This document shows, one piece after another, positions 14,548-22,676 of a stretch of 35,442 bases of DNA. Position numbers and translations under genes: made by a program. Location: positions 1 through 35,442 of the forward strand of contig NZ_CABTZR010000019.1 of the NCBI RefSeq assembly GCF_902489365.1, written 5' to 3'. The notes under the pieces were generated by a model. The model was not told where the DNA came from, did not search any database, and saw only the letters and a list, made by a program, of their open reading frames with translations. Source of the stretch: an uncultured Corynebacterium sp. (GTDB lineage Bacteria; Actinomycetota; Actinomycetes; Mycobacteriales; Mycobacteriaceae). Positions within the stretch are counted from its first letter, which is position 1, and every line of letters begins with the position of its first letter.

Positions 14548-16260
14548 ATGAGAGAGGACGAACTCGACTTCATCATCCAGGCACTGCGCTCGATCGAAGC
14601 CGGCGCAACCGCCGATAGCCTAGAATCCGAAATTCTCGATTTTAAAGAGGATCCCGCCGTCCACCCGCGAAATCGAAACCCAGACGCATCCCTTATTGAA
14701 TTCCTCATCGATGAAGCCGTGTGCTTTTCCAATGCCGATAACGGGAACGCTTTCATTGTGCTTGGAGTCGCAGACAAGAAGTCTGGACCAGAGGCATTTA
14801 CAGGCACCCAGCGCGAATTGGACTGGCTCATAAGAAAGATCTTCGAAGGAACACAACCCAACATCCACGTCGAAGCAGATGAGCTGGAGTGGTGTGAAGC
14901 CCGGCTGATTGTTTTGCGCGTTCCCCGTGGCATCACGCTGTATCAGCGCCCAAAGGGACAGGCAAGCAAGCGAGTTGGCACTCGCTGCGTACCACTCACC
15001 GAGCATCAACGCCGCGCACTCTTTTTTGAACGCGCCAACCCGGATTACACCTCTCACCCCTCCCGGCGAGGACTTGAGGAACTCGATATGACGGCCGTCG
15101 ATCAGGCCCGACACCTCCTAGCCCAAGCGAGGGCGATGTCCGGTTCCCAAGAACCTGTTCCCGCAACTGCCCGCGAACTTTTAGGGGAACTAGGGCTGCT
15201 CGATGGCTCACAAAACCCCACATACGCGGCCGAAATCCTCTTCATGCCTCCGGTATCCCAGCAGGTTACAGTTCGGCATCTCCTCCGTCTTGTACCTGGC
15301 GGTGAGCCGAGAACAACGGAAATCTCTGCACCCCTCATCACCACATACTTACGGTTGAAAGAGCTAATTCGAGTCAATGCCCAGCAAGAAGTGGAGCGCA
15401 TCGCCCTTGCCACGGGTCAAGAAGTATCGATTAAGGCTTTCCCAGACACCGCTGTCGACGAGCTCGTCTCCAATGCCTTAGCCCATCGCGACTGGGACGC
15501 ATCGGCTGCAGTAGTCATCGACCAATCTCCTATAGCCTTCTCTGTATGGTCACCCGGTGGTCTTCCCACAGGTGTACAACGCGATCGAGTTCTCACAACA
15601 CAATCAATTCCCCGAAATCCCCGCCTTATGACGGCGTTAAGGATGCTCGGGTTAGCAGAGGAATCCTCCCGTGGATTCGACCGCATGTGGGCATCCATGC
15701 TGTCGAGTGGTCGCCATATTCCGGAGCTTCGCGCCGAGGAATCCTTCGTCGAAGTTATTTTGTCCTCTGGGCGCGTTGACACTGCGTTTGTTAAGGCCTT
15801 GACCGAACTCAAAGGTGCTTTCGGCGTTGAGCCTTTCGACAGCGTCAACGGTCTCATCATTGCCCGTCACCTTATGGACAACCAGATCCTGCTGTGCCAC
15901 ACTGCTGCCCAACTCATGCAAGTCAGCGAAGATCAGGCTGCGGATACCCTTCGGTGGTATGAGAGCCTCGGTTTCGTAGAACAACTACGGGAAGCGCGAG
16001 AGTGGATACTTACCACCAAAGCCCGATCACTGATGGGGCTTCACATAGAAGGACACATTGCAGCAACGTCCGTTCAGGATTGGATCCTGGCTCAACTCAA
16101 AGAAGGAGCTGAACTGACCACGCGCGAAGTCGCCGAAGAACTGGGAGTAGACCGGGCAATTGTCACGGGAATACTGCGCCACCTGCGGACTATAGGGCAA
16201 GCGCGCATCGATCCTGATGGCCCACAGCGCGGGCCCAACACGCGGTGGGTTCTTTCCTGA
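14548..16260 (+). CDS. AlbA_2/Schlafen-type putative DNA-binding regulator with HATPase_c_4 domain
   Basis: 570 residues from the ATG at 14548. The frame is open upstream to 14425, but that part crosses the repeat array and has no domain. The N-terminus holds an AlbA_2 (Schlafen-like) domain at about 20-145: LESEILDFKEDP (25-36), then CFSNADNGNAFIVLGVAD, then KRVGTRCVPLTEHQ. An ATPase-like HATPase_c_4 region follows, with DELVSNALAHRDW (304-316), SPGGLP (335-340), and the IPRNPRLMTALRMLGLAEES block. A winged-helix segment ends the protein (about 520-555, TTREVAEELGVDRAIVTGIL). Proteins with this order are annotated as transcriptional regulators or helicase-related but are poorly studied. The repeat array over its promoter suggests autoregulation. 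It stands between yceI and pepN. Confidence 0.85.
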   Translation: MREDELDFIIQALRSIEAGATADSLESEILDFKEDPAVHPRNRNPDASLIEFLIDEAVCFSNADNGNAFIVLGVADKKSGPEAFTGTQRELDWLIRKIFEGTQPNIHVEADELEWCEARLIVLRVPRGITLYQRPKGQASKRVGTRCVPLTEHQRRALFFERANPDYTSHPSRRGLEELDMTAVDQARHLLAQARAMSGSQEPVPATARELLGELGLLDGSQNPTYAAEILFMPPVSQQVTVRHLLRLVPGGEPRTTEISAPLITTYLRLKELIRVNAQQEVERIALATGQEVSIKAFPDTAVDELVSNALAHRDWDASAAVVIDQSPIAFSVWSPGGLPTGVQRDRVLTTQSIPRNPRLMTALRMLGLAEESSRGFDRMWASMLSSGRHIPELRAEESFVEVILSSGRVDTAFVKALTELKGAFGVEPFDSVNGLIIARHLMDNQILLCHTAAQLMQVSEDQAADTLRWYESLGFVEQLREAREWILTTKARSLMGLHIEGHIAATSVQDWILAQLKEGAELTTREVAEELGVDRAIVTGILRHLRTIGQARIDPDGPQRGPNTRWVLS

Positions 16261-16267
16261 CCGCCCT

Positions 16268-16303
16268 GTGATACGCACCGCAGCGGAGTTTAAGATGTAG
16301 CGC
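16268..16303 (+). promoter_or_regulatory. Promoter of pepN (leaderless)
   Basis: GTGATA (16268-16273) and TAAGAT (16291-16296) are 17 bp apart. The -10 ends 7 nt before the ATG at 16304, and no ribosome-binding site is present, so the transcript probably begins at the start codon. Confidence 0.45.
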
Positions 16304-18814
16304 ATGACTACCGCAAACCTCACCCATACAGAAGCTTCCGCCCGCAGCGCCGCGCTGCGCCTGAGCACCTACGAGCTGCACCTCGACGTCACGAGCGCGC
16401 CCACCGACGCCGACTCTTACGAGGTCACCTCGCGCATGAGCTTCACCACCACCGAGCCCGAGACCTTCGTGGATTACCTGGGCAAGGCCGTGCACTCAGT
16501 GCGCGTCAACGGCGAAGAGGTGGAAAACACCTTCGACGGCGGACGGGTCTACCTGCGGGATCTCCCAGTAGGGGAGGAGCTCACCGTGGAGATCACCGGC
16601 TCCTCCTATTACTCCCGCACCGGCCAAGGCCTGCACCGCATGCACGACCAAGCCGATGACACAACCTACCTCTACTCGCACCTCGAGCCATCCGACGCCC
16701 GCCGCATCTTCCCCTGCTTTGACCAGCCGGATCTCAAAGCCAGCTACGAGGTACACCTCACCGGCCCGGAAGGCTGGCAACTCTTAAGCAACCAGCCGGA
16801 GGTTGGCCGCGAAAAGACCGAGGGCGGGGAAGTAGCGCACTTTGCACCGACCCCGCTGCTCTCGACGTATTTGACGGCGTTTGCGGCGGGGCCGTACGTC
16901 GAGAAGCACAGCACCTGGACCGCACCCGATGGTTCCCTCGACGTGGAGCTGCGCGCCTTCGCCCGCGCCTCCATGGCGGAGTACCTGGATGATGAAATCC
17001 TGCAGGTCACCGCGCAGGGCATGGACTTCTTCCACAGCAACTACGGCTACCCCTACCCGTGGGGCAAGTACGATTCCATCTTCGTTCCGGAATACAACCT
17101 GGGCGCCATGGAGAACCCCGGCCTGGTGACCTTTACGGAGCATTACCTCTTCCGTTCCGCCGCCACCCGCGCGCAGCATGCCGGGCGCACGAATACCATC
17201 CTGCACGAGATGTCGCACATGTGGTTCGGGGACCTGGTCACGCCGCAGTGGTGGGATGACCTGTGGCTCAAGGAGTCCTTCGCGGAGTTCATGGGCGCAG
17301 ATTCCTCCGTGCATGCCACCGAGTACACCGAGGCCTGGGTCAACTTCGCCGGCCAGCGCAAGAACTGGGCCTACCTGCAGGATCAGCTGCCCACCACGCA
17401 CCCAATCAAGGCGGAGATTCCGGACGTGGATGCCGCGCGCCAGAACTTCGACGGCATTACGTATGCCAAGGGTGCTGCGGTGCTTAAGCAGCTGGTGCAC
17501 TACGTGGGCCGCGAAAACTTCTACGCCGGTGCGCGCGACTACTTCCAGGAGCACGCCTTTGCTGCCGCCACCTTCGAGGACCTCCTTAAGGCGCTGAAGA
17601 AGCACACCGACCGCGACCTCGACGCCTGGTCCACAGCCTGGCTGCGCACCTGGGGCCCAGACACGCTGACCCCGGAGTTACACGCGGACGGCGATAAGAT
17701 CCACGAGCTCGCCATCGCGGTCGAAGCCGAGGACACCACGCGCCCGCACCGCCTCGACGTGACGCTGTTCGACAACTCCCTGAACAAGTACGCCACCCTC
17801 GACGTCGATCTGGAGGGCGAGCGCACCATCCTCGACGAGGCTTCGGGGCTTCAGGCACCTGCGTTGCTGCTGCTGAACGACGCCGACCACACCTACGCCA
17901 AGGTCCGCTTCGACGAGACCTCCCTGGAGACCATCCGCACGCGCCTATCTGACGTTCCGGATGAGCTTTCCCGCGCGGTTATCTGGACCTCCTTGTGGAA
18001 CCTCACCCGCGATGGTGAATGGCCAGTGCGCTCCTACCTCGACACCGTGCTGAAGCACGCCCCGGTGGAGTCCAACCCAACGCTTCTGACCACGGCCTTT
18101 GCCAATGCAGGCTATGCCATCGACCACTTCGTGGGCGAAGAGACTCGCGAGGAGATTCGCGCCGACTATGCCGAGCGCCTGTGGGAGGTGCTGCAGCAGG
18201 CACCGGCGGGCTCCGACGCGCAGCTCACCTTCGCCCGCGCCGCCATCCAGGCCCTCGCGGCCACCCCGGAGGAGTCCGGCACGCAGCGCCTGCGCGCGCT
18301 TCTCGACGGCTCCCTGGAAGGCCTCGCCCTCGACCCGGACATCCGCTGGGCCATCCTCCGCGCCTTGGCCGCCCGCGATGCCGTCAGCGCCGAGGAGCTG
18401 GAGGCGGAGAAGGAGCGCGATAACACCCTCACCGGTGCCGCTGCCTACCTGGGCGCCTCCCACGCCTTCCCATCTGCCGAGGTCAAGCGCGAAGTCTTCG
18501 ACCTCGTGCGCACGCCGGGCAAGTACTCTAACGCGGAGGTGGATTCCCTCCTCGCGGCGTTTAACGCGCCGCGCTCGGCCCACCTCACTGAGGCCTTTGC
18601 TCAGGAGTATTTCGATTCTCTGGCGAAGCTCTGGGAGGAACACCCCATCGAAATTGCTAACCGCTTGGTGCGCGGCCTCTACCCGGATCTCGCAATGGCC
18701 GACGCCGCGACCAGCGAATTGCTGAGCAGCGAACGTCCGCGTGCACTTCGCCGCGTGCTGTTGGAATGCCAGGATGCGCTGCGTCGCGCGCAACGCGTCC
18801 GTGCCGCGCAATAA
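16304..18814 (+). CDS. pepN: Aminopeptidase N (M1 zinc metallopeptidase)
   Basis: 836 residues. The substrate-recognition motif G267-A-M-E-N271 and the zinc site H301-E-M-S-H305 with the third ligand E324 (in WLKESFAEF) are all present at the spacing expected for M1 peptidases. An N-terminal beta domain (about 15-215) and a long helical C-terminal domain complete the actinobacterial type. The enzyme removes N-terminal residues from peptides in the cytoplasm. No signal peptide is present. The preceding -10-like box suggests an independent, leaderless transcript. A GC-rich hairpin (18799-18825) spans the stop codon without a T-run. In mycobacteria pepN is not at this place, so it belongs to the inserted segment here. 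Confidence 0.94.
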   Translation: MTTANLTHTEASARSAALRLSTYELHLDVTSAPTDADSYEVTSRMSFTTTEPETFVDYLGKAVHSVRVNGEEVENTFDGGRVYLRDLPVGEELTVEITGSSYYSRTGQGLHRMHDQADDTTYLYSHLEPSDARRIFPCFDQPDLKASYEVHLTGPEGWQLLSNQPEVGREKTEGGEVAHFAPTPLLSTYLTAFAAGPYVEKHSTWTAPDGSLDVELRAFARASMAEYLDDEILQVTAQGMDFFHSNYGYPYPWGKYDSIFVPEYNLGAMENPGLVTFTEHYLFRSAATRAQHAGRTNTILHEMSHMWFGDLVTPQWWDDLWLKESFAEFMGADSSVHATEYTEAWVNFAGQRKNWAYLQDQLPTTHPIKAEIPDVDAARQNFDGITYAKGAAVLKQLVHYVGRENFYAGARDYFQEHAFAAATFEDLLKALKKHTDRDLDAWSTAWLRTWGPDTLTPELHADGDKIHELAIAVEAEDTTRPHRLDVTLFDNSLNKYATLDVDLEGERTILDEASGLQAPALLLLNDADHTYAKVRFDETSLETIRTRLSDVPDELSRAVIWTSLWNLTRDGEWPVRSYLDTVLKHAPVESNPTLLTTAFANAGYAIDHFVGEETREEIRADYAERLWEVLQQAPAGSDAQLTFARAAIQALAATPEESGTQRLRALLDGSLEGLALDPDIRWAILRALAARDAVSAEELEAEKERDNTLTGAAAYLGASHAFPSAEVKREVFDLVRTPGKYSNAEVDSLLAAFNAPRSAHLTEAFAQEYFDSLAKLWEEHPIEIANRLVRGLYPDLAMADAATSELLSSERPRALRRVLLECQDALRRAQRVRAAQ

Positions 18815-18825
18815 GCACGGCACGG
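18799..18825 (+). terminator. Hairpin across pepN stop codon
   Basis: CCGTGCC (18799-18805) pairs with GGCACGG (18819-18825). No T-run follows, so termination is possible but unproven. Confidence 0.3.
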
Positions 18826-18966
18826 TAGAAGCTTCGCGTAGCGGACAGAAGAATCTTCCCGTAAACTCGCAGACACATTAACGGGGGGACAATCACACAC
18901 CATCGGCTTCGGCCGGGGACTGTGTTGACCCACGTGTCATTGCTCAAGTTTCCGGGGGGATTCTTA

Positions 18967-19509
18967 GTGTCAGCACAGCCGACCGATCGTGAACTCGTCG
19001 ACGCCTTCATTGGCGGAGATACCAAGGCCTTTTCGGCAATCGTCGAGAAGCACCGCGCGCGCCTGACCGCCATGGCGCGACGCTATACGCGCAACGATGA
19101 TGATGCGCAGGACATCGTGCAGGAGGCGCTGCTCAAGGCCAGCTGCAACATGGCCTCCTACCGGCACGATGCCACCCTGAGCACGTGGCTGCACAGGCTG
19201 GTGATGAACTCCGGATATGACTTCCTCAACCATCGATCAAACCGGGAGAACGCTTCCCTGGACGCGGAGATCATTGAGGATGACCGCAACTATGCACTCG
19301 CGCACAACCCCAGCGAAAAGCTGGCGGAGCGCATCACGGTGGCTCAAGCGATGGAAACCTTGCGCCAAGACCAGCGCGAGGCGCTGTACCTCACCGACGT
19401 GGCTGGCTATCCCATCGATACCGTGGCCAAGGTGCAAGGTGTTGCGCCGGGCACGGTGAAGTCGCGCCGAGCCCGGGCTCGGCAAGTGTTGCGTGCGGCG
19501 ATAGACTGA
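18967..19509 (+). CDS. sigM: ECF sigma factor SigM
   Basis: 180 residues from GTG 18967, chosen because a GGGGGG run (18954-18959) lies about 7 nt upstream and the product then begins SAQPTDRELVDAFIGGD, typical of an ECF sigma factor. A GTG at 18922 is in frame but has no such site. Region 2 includes DDDAQDIVQEALLKA and STWLHRLVMNSG. Region 4 includes LRQDQREALYLTDVAGYPID and GTVKSRRARARQVL. In C. glutamicum SigM responds to disulfide and heat stress and drives thioredoxin-system genes. Here trxB starts 55 bp downstream. No anti-sigma gene follows, unlike sigM-rsmA in mycobacteria. The SigM name rests on position and similarity. Confidence 0.88.
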   Translation: MSAQPTDRELVDAFIGGDTKAFSAIVEKHRARLTAMARRYTRNDDDAQDIVQEALLKASCNMASYRHDATLSTWLHRLVMNSGYDFLNHRSNRENASLDAEIIEDDRNYALAHNPSEKLAERITVAQAMETLRQDQREALYLTDVAGYPIDTVAKVQGVAPGTVKSRRARARQVLRAAID

Positions 19510-19563
19510 GGGCGAGTAGAATCTGAGTCTTACTTAAAAAGAATCGTTTCAAGGGAGTTTTTA

Positions 19564-20490
19564 GTGACTATTCACGATGTCGCCATCGTCGGCTCCGGCC
19601 CCGCCGGCTACACCGCAGCGCTCTACGCAGCACGCGCCGAGCTCAATCCCATCGTCTTCGAGGGCTTTGAATACGGTGGCGAACTCATGAACACCACCGA
19701 GGTAGAGAACTACCCGGGCTTCCAAAAAGGCATCATGGGCCCGGAGCTCATGGAGGAAATGCGCGCCCAGGCCATCCGCTTCGGTGCGGACTTGCGCATG
19801 GAGGTCGTTGATTCCGTCGAACTCGAGGGCGAGGTGAAGAAGCTGCACGTCGGTGACGAGGTCTTTGAGGCCCGCACCGTCATCCTCGCCACCGGTGCAG
19901 CGCCGCGCTACCTGGGCATTCCGGGTGAATCCGAGCTCGCTGGACGCGGCGTGTCCGCCTGCGCCACCTGCGATGGCTTCTTCTTCAAGGGCCACAACAT
20001 CGCCGTCGTCGGCGGCGGCGATTCCGCCATGGAGGAGGCCACCTTCCTCACCAAGTTCGCCGAGACCGTCACCATTATTCACCGCTCGGAGAACTTCCGC
20101 GCCTCCAAGATCATGCTGGAGCGCGCCAAGGAGAATCCAAAGATTAAGTGGCTGACCAACACCACCGTCGAGCGCGTCCTGGAGAAGGACGGCAAGGTCG
20201 GTGCCCTCGAGGTCAAGAACGTGCTGACTGGTGAGACCAGCGAGCTGGATCTGACCGCCATGTTCGTGGCCATTGGCCACGACCCGCGCTCCGGCTTCCT
20301 CAACGGCCAGGTAGAGACCGACGAAGCTGGCTACGTGGTGGTGGAGCAGCCCTCCACCAAGACCTCGCTGCCAGGTGTCTTTGCCTGTGGTGACTTGGTA
20401 GATGACCACTACCAGCAAGCCATCACCGCCGCGGGCTCCGGCTGCCGCGCCGCCATTGATGCGGAACATTTCCTCGCTGAGAACCGTTAG
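19564..20490 (+). CDS. trxB: Thioredoxin reductase
   Basis: 308 residues from a GTG at 19564, with AAGGGAG (19551-19557) 6 nt upstream. The FAD-binding motif GSGPAGYTAALYAA opens the protein, the redox-active pair C133-A-T-C136 (ACATCDGF) is intact, and the NADPH-binding GGGDSAMEEA follows. The C-terminal GVFACGDLVDDHYQQAITAA is the usual FAD contact. The enzyme reduces thioredoxin with NADPH. It sits between sigM and trxA; trxA starts 7 bp after its stop, so trxB and trxA form one transcript. No clear SigM-type promoter was found in the 54-bp gap to sigM. Confidence 0.95.
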   Translation: MTIHDVAIVGSGPAGYTAALYAARAELNPIVFEGFEYGGELMNTTEVENYPGFQKGIMGPELMEEMRAQAIRFGADLRMEVVDSVELEGEVKKLHVGDEVFEARTVILATGAAPRYLGIPGESELAGRGVSACATCDGFFFKGHNIAVVGGGDSAMEEATFLTKFAETVTIIHRSENFRASKIMLERAKENPKIKWLTNTTVERVLEKDGKVGALEVKNVLTGETSELDLTAMFVAIGHDPRSGFLNGQVETDEAGYVVVEQPSTKTSLPGVFACGDLVDDHYQQAITAAGSGCRAAIDAEHFLAENR

Positions 20491-20497
20491 TGATCAC

Positions 20498-20821
20498 ATG
20501 AGCAACATTAAAAACGTCACTACTGATTCCTTCCGCGCGGATGTCGTGGAGGCAGGCAAGCCAGTCGTCGTGGACTTCTGGGCCGAATGGTGTGGGCCGT
20601 GCAAGAAGCTGTCCCCGATCCTTGAAGAGGTCGCCGACGAGCTGGGCGATGACGTCTCCGTGGTCAAGGTCAACGTGGATGAAGAACGCACCTTGGGCGC
20701 CATGTTCCAGATCATGTCCATCCCCTCCGTGCTTATATTCAAGGACGGCGAGAAGGTCGACGAGTTCGTTGGCCTGCGTTCTAAGGCCGACATCGTGGCA
20801 CAGGTAAAGAAGCAGCTCTAA
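20498..20821 (+). CDS. trxA: Thioredoxin
   Basis: 107 residues from the ATG at 20498, 7 bp after trxB. The active site W-C32-G-P-C35 sits in VVVDFWAEWCGPCKKLSP, and the cis-proline loop appears as MSIPSVLIF. Size and motifs are those of a classical cytoplasmic thioredoxin, matching the mycobacterial trxC that follows trxB2. The upstream open frame (from 20402) runs through the end of trxB and is not part of the protein. A ribosome-binding site is poor, consistent with coupling to trxB translation. Confidence 0.95.
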   Translation: MSNIKNVTTDSFRADVVEAGKPVVVDFWAEWCGPCKKLSPILEEVADELGDDVSVVKVNVDEERTLGAMFQIMSIPSVLIFKDGEKVDEFVGLRSKADIVAQVKKQL

Positions 20822-20844
20822 CTGGTAGTCTTTAACTCGTTGAC

Positions 20845-20862
20845 GGCGCACTAAGGTGCGCC
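20845..20862 (+). terminator. Hairpin between trxA and cwlM
   Basis: GGCGCAC (20845-20851) and GTGCGCC (20856-20862) form a 7-bp GC-rich stem with a TAAG loop. No T-run follows. It may dampen read-through into cwlM or stabilise the trx transcript. Confidence 0.4.
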
Positions 20863-20886
20863 TCCTTGATCACGAAAGGGGTAGGT

Positions 20887-22071
20887 GTGAACCGCGTTTT
20901 ACGTGTAGGTGACCAGAGCGTTCGGGTCGCCGAAGCACGCGCAACCCTTGCCCGCCTCGGCCTGATGACTGACTACCAGGGGACGTTGTCCGACTGGAAG
21001 AAGCAGAAGTACTCCGAAACCGATAAGCACTTTGATAACGAGCTGGCGCAAGTGCTCAAAGCCTTCCAGCAATCCCGCGGCATCGTGCCCAGCGGTGATA
21101 TTGATGACCTTACTTTGCGTGAGCTGCGTCAGGCTTCCTACACCTTAGGCGCGCGCGTGCTGGCTTATGAGCCGGGCAACGTGCAGGTGGGTGATGATGT
21201 ATCCCAGCTGCAGCAACAGCTCCAGGAACTCGGCTTCTACCAGGAACGCATCGATGGCCATTTCGGCGCCCGCACCTACGCGGCGCTAGCGGAATACCAA
21301 CTGAACTCCGGCCTGCGCAGTGACGGAATTTGTGGCCCAGAGACCATCAACGCATTGAACCTCTTGGGTCGGCGCATCACTGGCGGATCAGCGCACAATA
21401 TCCAAGAGCGTGAGCGCGTGCGCAACGCGGGGCCCAAGTTGGCGGGCAAGCGCGTGGTGATTGACCCCAGCCTCGGCGGCTTCAACAAGGGCCGTACGGT
21501 CAAGGGCCGCTATGGCGATATCACGGAGGAAGAGATCCTCTGGGATCTCGCCGAGCGCGTTGCCGGCCGGATGATCGCCGCGGGCATGGAGACCATCATC
21601 TCCCGCCCGCGTACCGATGATCCCTCCATCCATGATCGCGCCGACATTGCCAATGCCTTTGGCGCTGACCTGGTCATTTCGCTCGCCTGCGACGAATACC
21701 CCACGGAGAAGGCCAATGGCGTGGCCACCTTCTACTTCGGTTCTGAGTCCGGTAACTCCTCGCTCATTGGTGAAACGCTCTCCGGCTTCATCCAGCGAGA
21801 GATCGTTGCCCGCACCGAGCTGGGTAATTGCCGCAACCACGGCCGCACGTGGGCGCTGCTGCGCCTGACGCAGATGCCGGTGGTGCAGGTGGTTCTGGGC
21901 TACCTGACCAGCCCGAAGGACGTGGCGATTTTGACTAACCCGGAATGCCGCGATGACATCGCCGAGGCCATCGTTGTCTCCGTCAAGCGCCTCTACCTCC
22001 TCGACGACGACACCGCCGTCACCGGCACCTACCGCTTCGACGAGCTCCTGCGCGCAGAGCGCTCTTCCTAA
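20887..22071 (+). CDS. cwlM: CwlM: amidase-like pseudoenzyme with two peptidoglycan-binding domains
   Basis: 394 residues from a GTG at 20887 preceded by GAAAGGGG. There is no signal peptide, so it is cytoplasmic. Two PG_binding_1-like repeats occupy roughly residues 5-85 and 95-165. An Amidase_3 fold follows from about 185. Its zinc and catalytic residues are lost: IDPSLGG has L196 where the family has His, SLACDE has A267 in place of the second His, and VVLGYL has V336 in place of the catalytic Glu. In mycobacteria CwlM is likewise a non-enzymatic regulator. When phosphorylated by PknB it activates MurA, and it also contacts MurJ and FhaA. The position after trxA and the degeneration both support the same role here. 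Confidence 0.88.
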   Translation: MNRVLRVGDQSVRVAEARATLARLGLMTDYQGTLSDWKKQKYSETDKHFDNELAQVLKAFQQSRGIVPSGDIDDLTLRELRQASYTLGARVLAYEPGNVQVGDDVSQLQQQLQELGFYQERIDGHFGARTYAALAEYQLNSGLRSDGICGPETINALNLLGRRITGGSAHNIQERERVRNAGPKLAGKRVVIDPSLGGFNKGRTVKGRYGDITEEEILWDLAERVAGRMIAAGMETIISRPRTDDPSIHDRADIANAFGADLVISLACDEYPTEKANGVATFYFGSESGNSSLIGETLSGFIQREIVARTELGNCRNHGRTWALLRLTQMPVVQVVLGYLTSPKDVAILTNPECRDDIAEAIVVSVKRLYLLDDDTAVTGTYRFDELLRAERSS

Positions 22072-22094
22072 CGGGCTTAGGGACCATCCTGTAT

Positions 22095-22670
22095 CTAGGC
22101 CAAGGCGCGGGCGAGGAGATCCTCCACCGCGGCAGCCGTCAGCAGATCAAATGCCGGCGGCAGCTCGAGGCGCAGGCGCGGCGTAATAGGGTGATCACGC
22201 TCCACCCTGAAACCTGCAGACTCCAGCGTTTCTACCGGTAATAGGCCAATACGGCCGGGCTTGTCCCGCAAAAGATCTTCGGCAGCGCGGGCATCGCGGA
22301 AGCCAAAGGCCTCAACGGCGCTGGCTTCGCGGGAGGTGAGGTGCATAATGGTGGCATCGAGAAGCACCGCCTCCAAGCCCTTCGCCGCGCGATGCGACTT
22401 CACGAACAGGGAAGACACCAGCACGGCGTCCTCCGAGACGGGGGAGGTGGGCAGCTTCGCGGCACCGGGGGCAAGATCGGGCGGGCAGAAGAACACAGTG
22501 GCTTCATCGCCCACGGTAAAACCGCACTCGCCACAGCGCAGCAGCGTGGCGCTGATCCATGCTTCCTTCTCGAAGGCCGGATCAGCCACCGTGGTCTTCA
22601 GCTCCCAGAAGATGGATCGGGCCGCCAAGGGGTTGATGGCAACACCTTCCTTGACGGCCTGAACGAGCAT
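22095..22670 (-). CDS. GNAT-like protein of the parAB locus (Rv3916c position)
   Basis: 191 residues, cytoplasmic. The central part VSSLFVKSHRAAKGLEAVLL resembles the acetyl-CoA binding turn and helix of GNAT acetyltransferases, followed by EAFGFRD as in the family's last motif. The pyrophosphate loop is not a clean Q/RxxGxG/A, so activity is doubtful. It contains a CGEC pair (residues about 46-49). It lies 6 bp after parB on the same strand and corresponds to the uncharacterised gene between cwlM and parB in mycobacteria. It is convergent with cwlM. Function is unknown; the GNAT fold is a moderate guess. Confidence 0.65.
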   Translation of the reverse strand: MLVQAVKEGVAINPLAARSIFWELKTTVADPAFEKEAWISATLLRCGECGFTVGDEATVFFCPPDLAPGAAKLPTSPVSEDAVLVSSLFVKSHRAAKGLEAVLLDATIMHLTSREASAVEAFGFRDARAAEDLLRDKPGRIGLLPVETLESAGFRVERDHPITPRLRLELPPAFDLLTAAAVEDLLARALA

Positions 22671-22676
22671 GGTCAG

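Noticed and set aside
18883..18928. SigM-type promoter before sigM (GGGAC ... TGTTGA)
   Set aside because: The TGTTGA fits the -10, but the only GGGAAT-like element is about 31 bp away, far too distant.
18922..18966. Earlier GTG start of sigM
   Set aside because: No ribosome-binding site; the GTG at 18967 has a GGGGGG run upstream and gives the usual ECF N-terminus.
20838..20843. CGTTGA as a SigM -10 before cwlM
   Set aside because: No GGGAAT-like -35 lies 16-18 bp upstream, and a hairpin directly follows.
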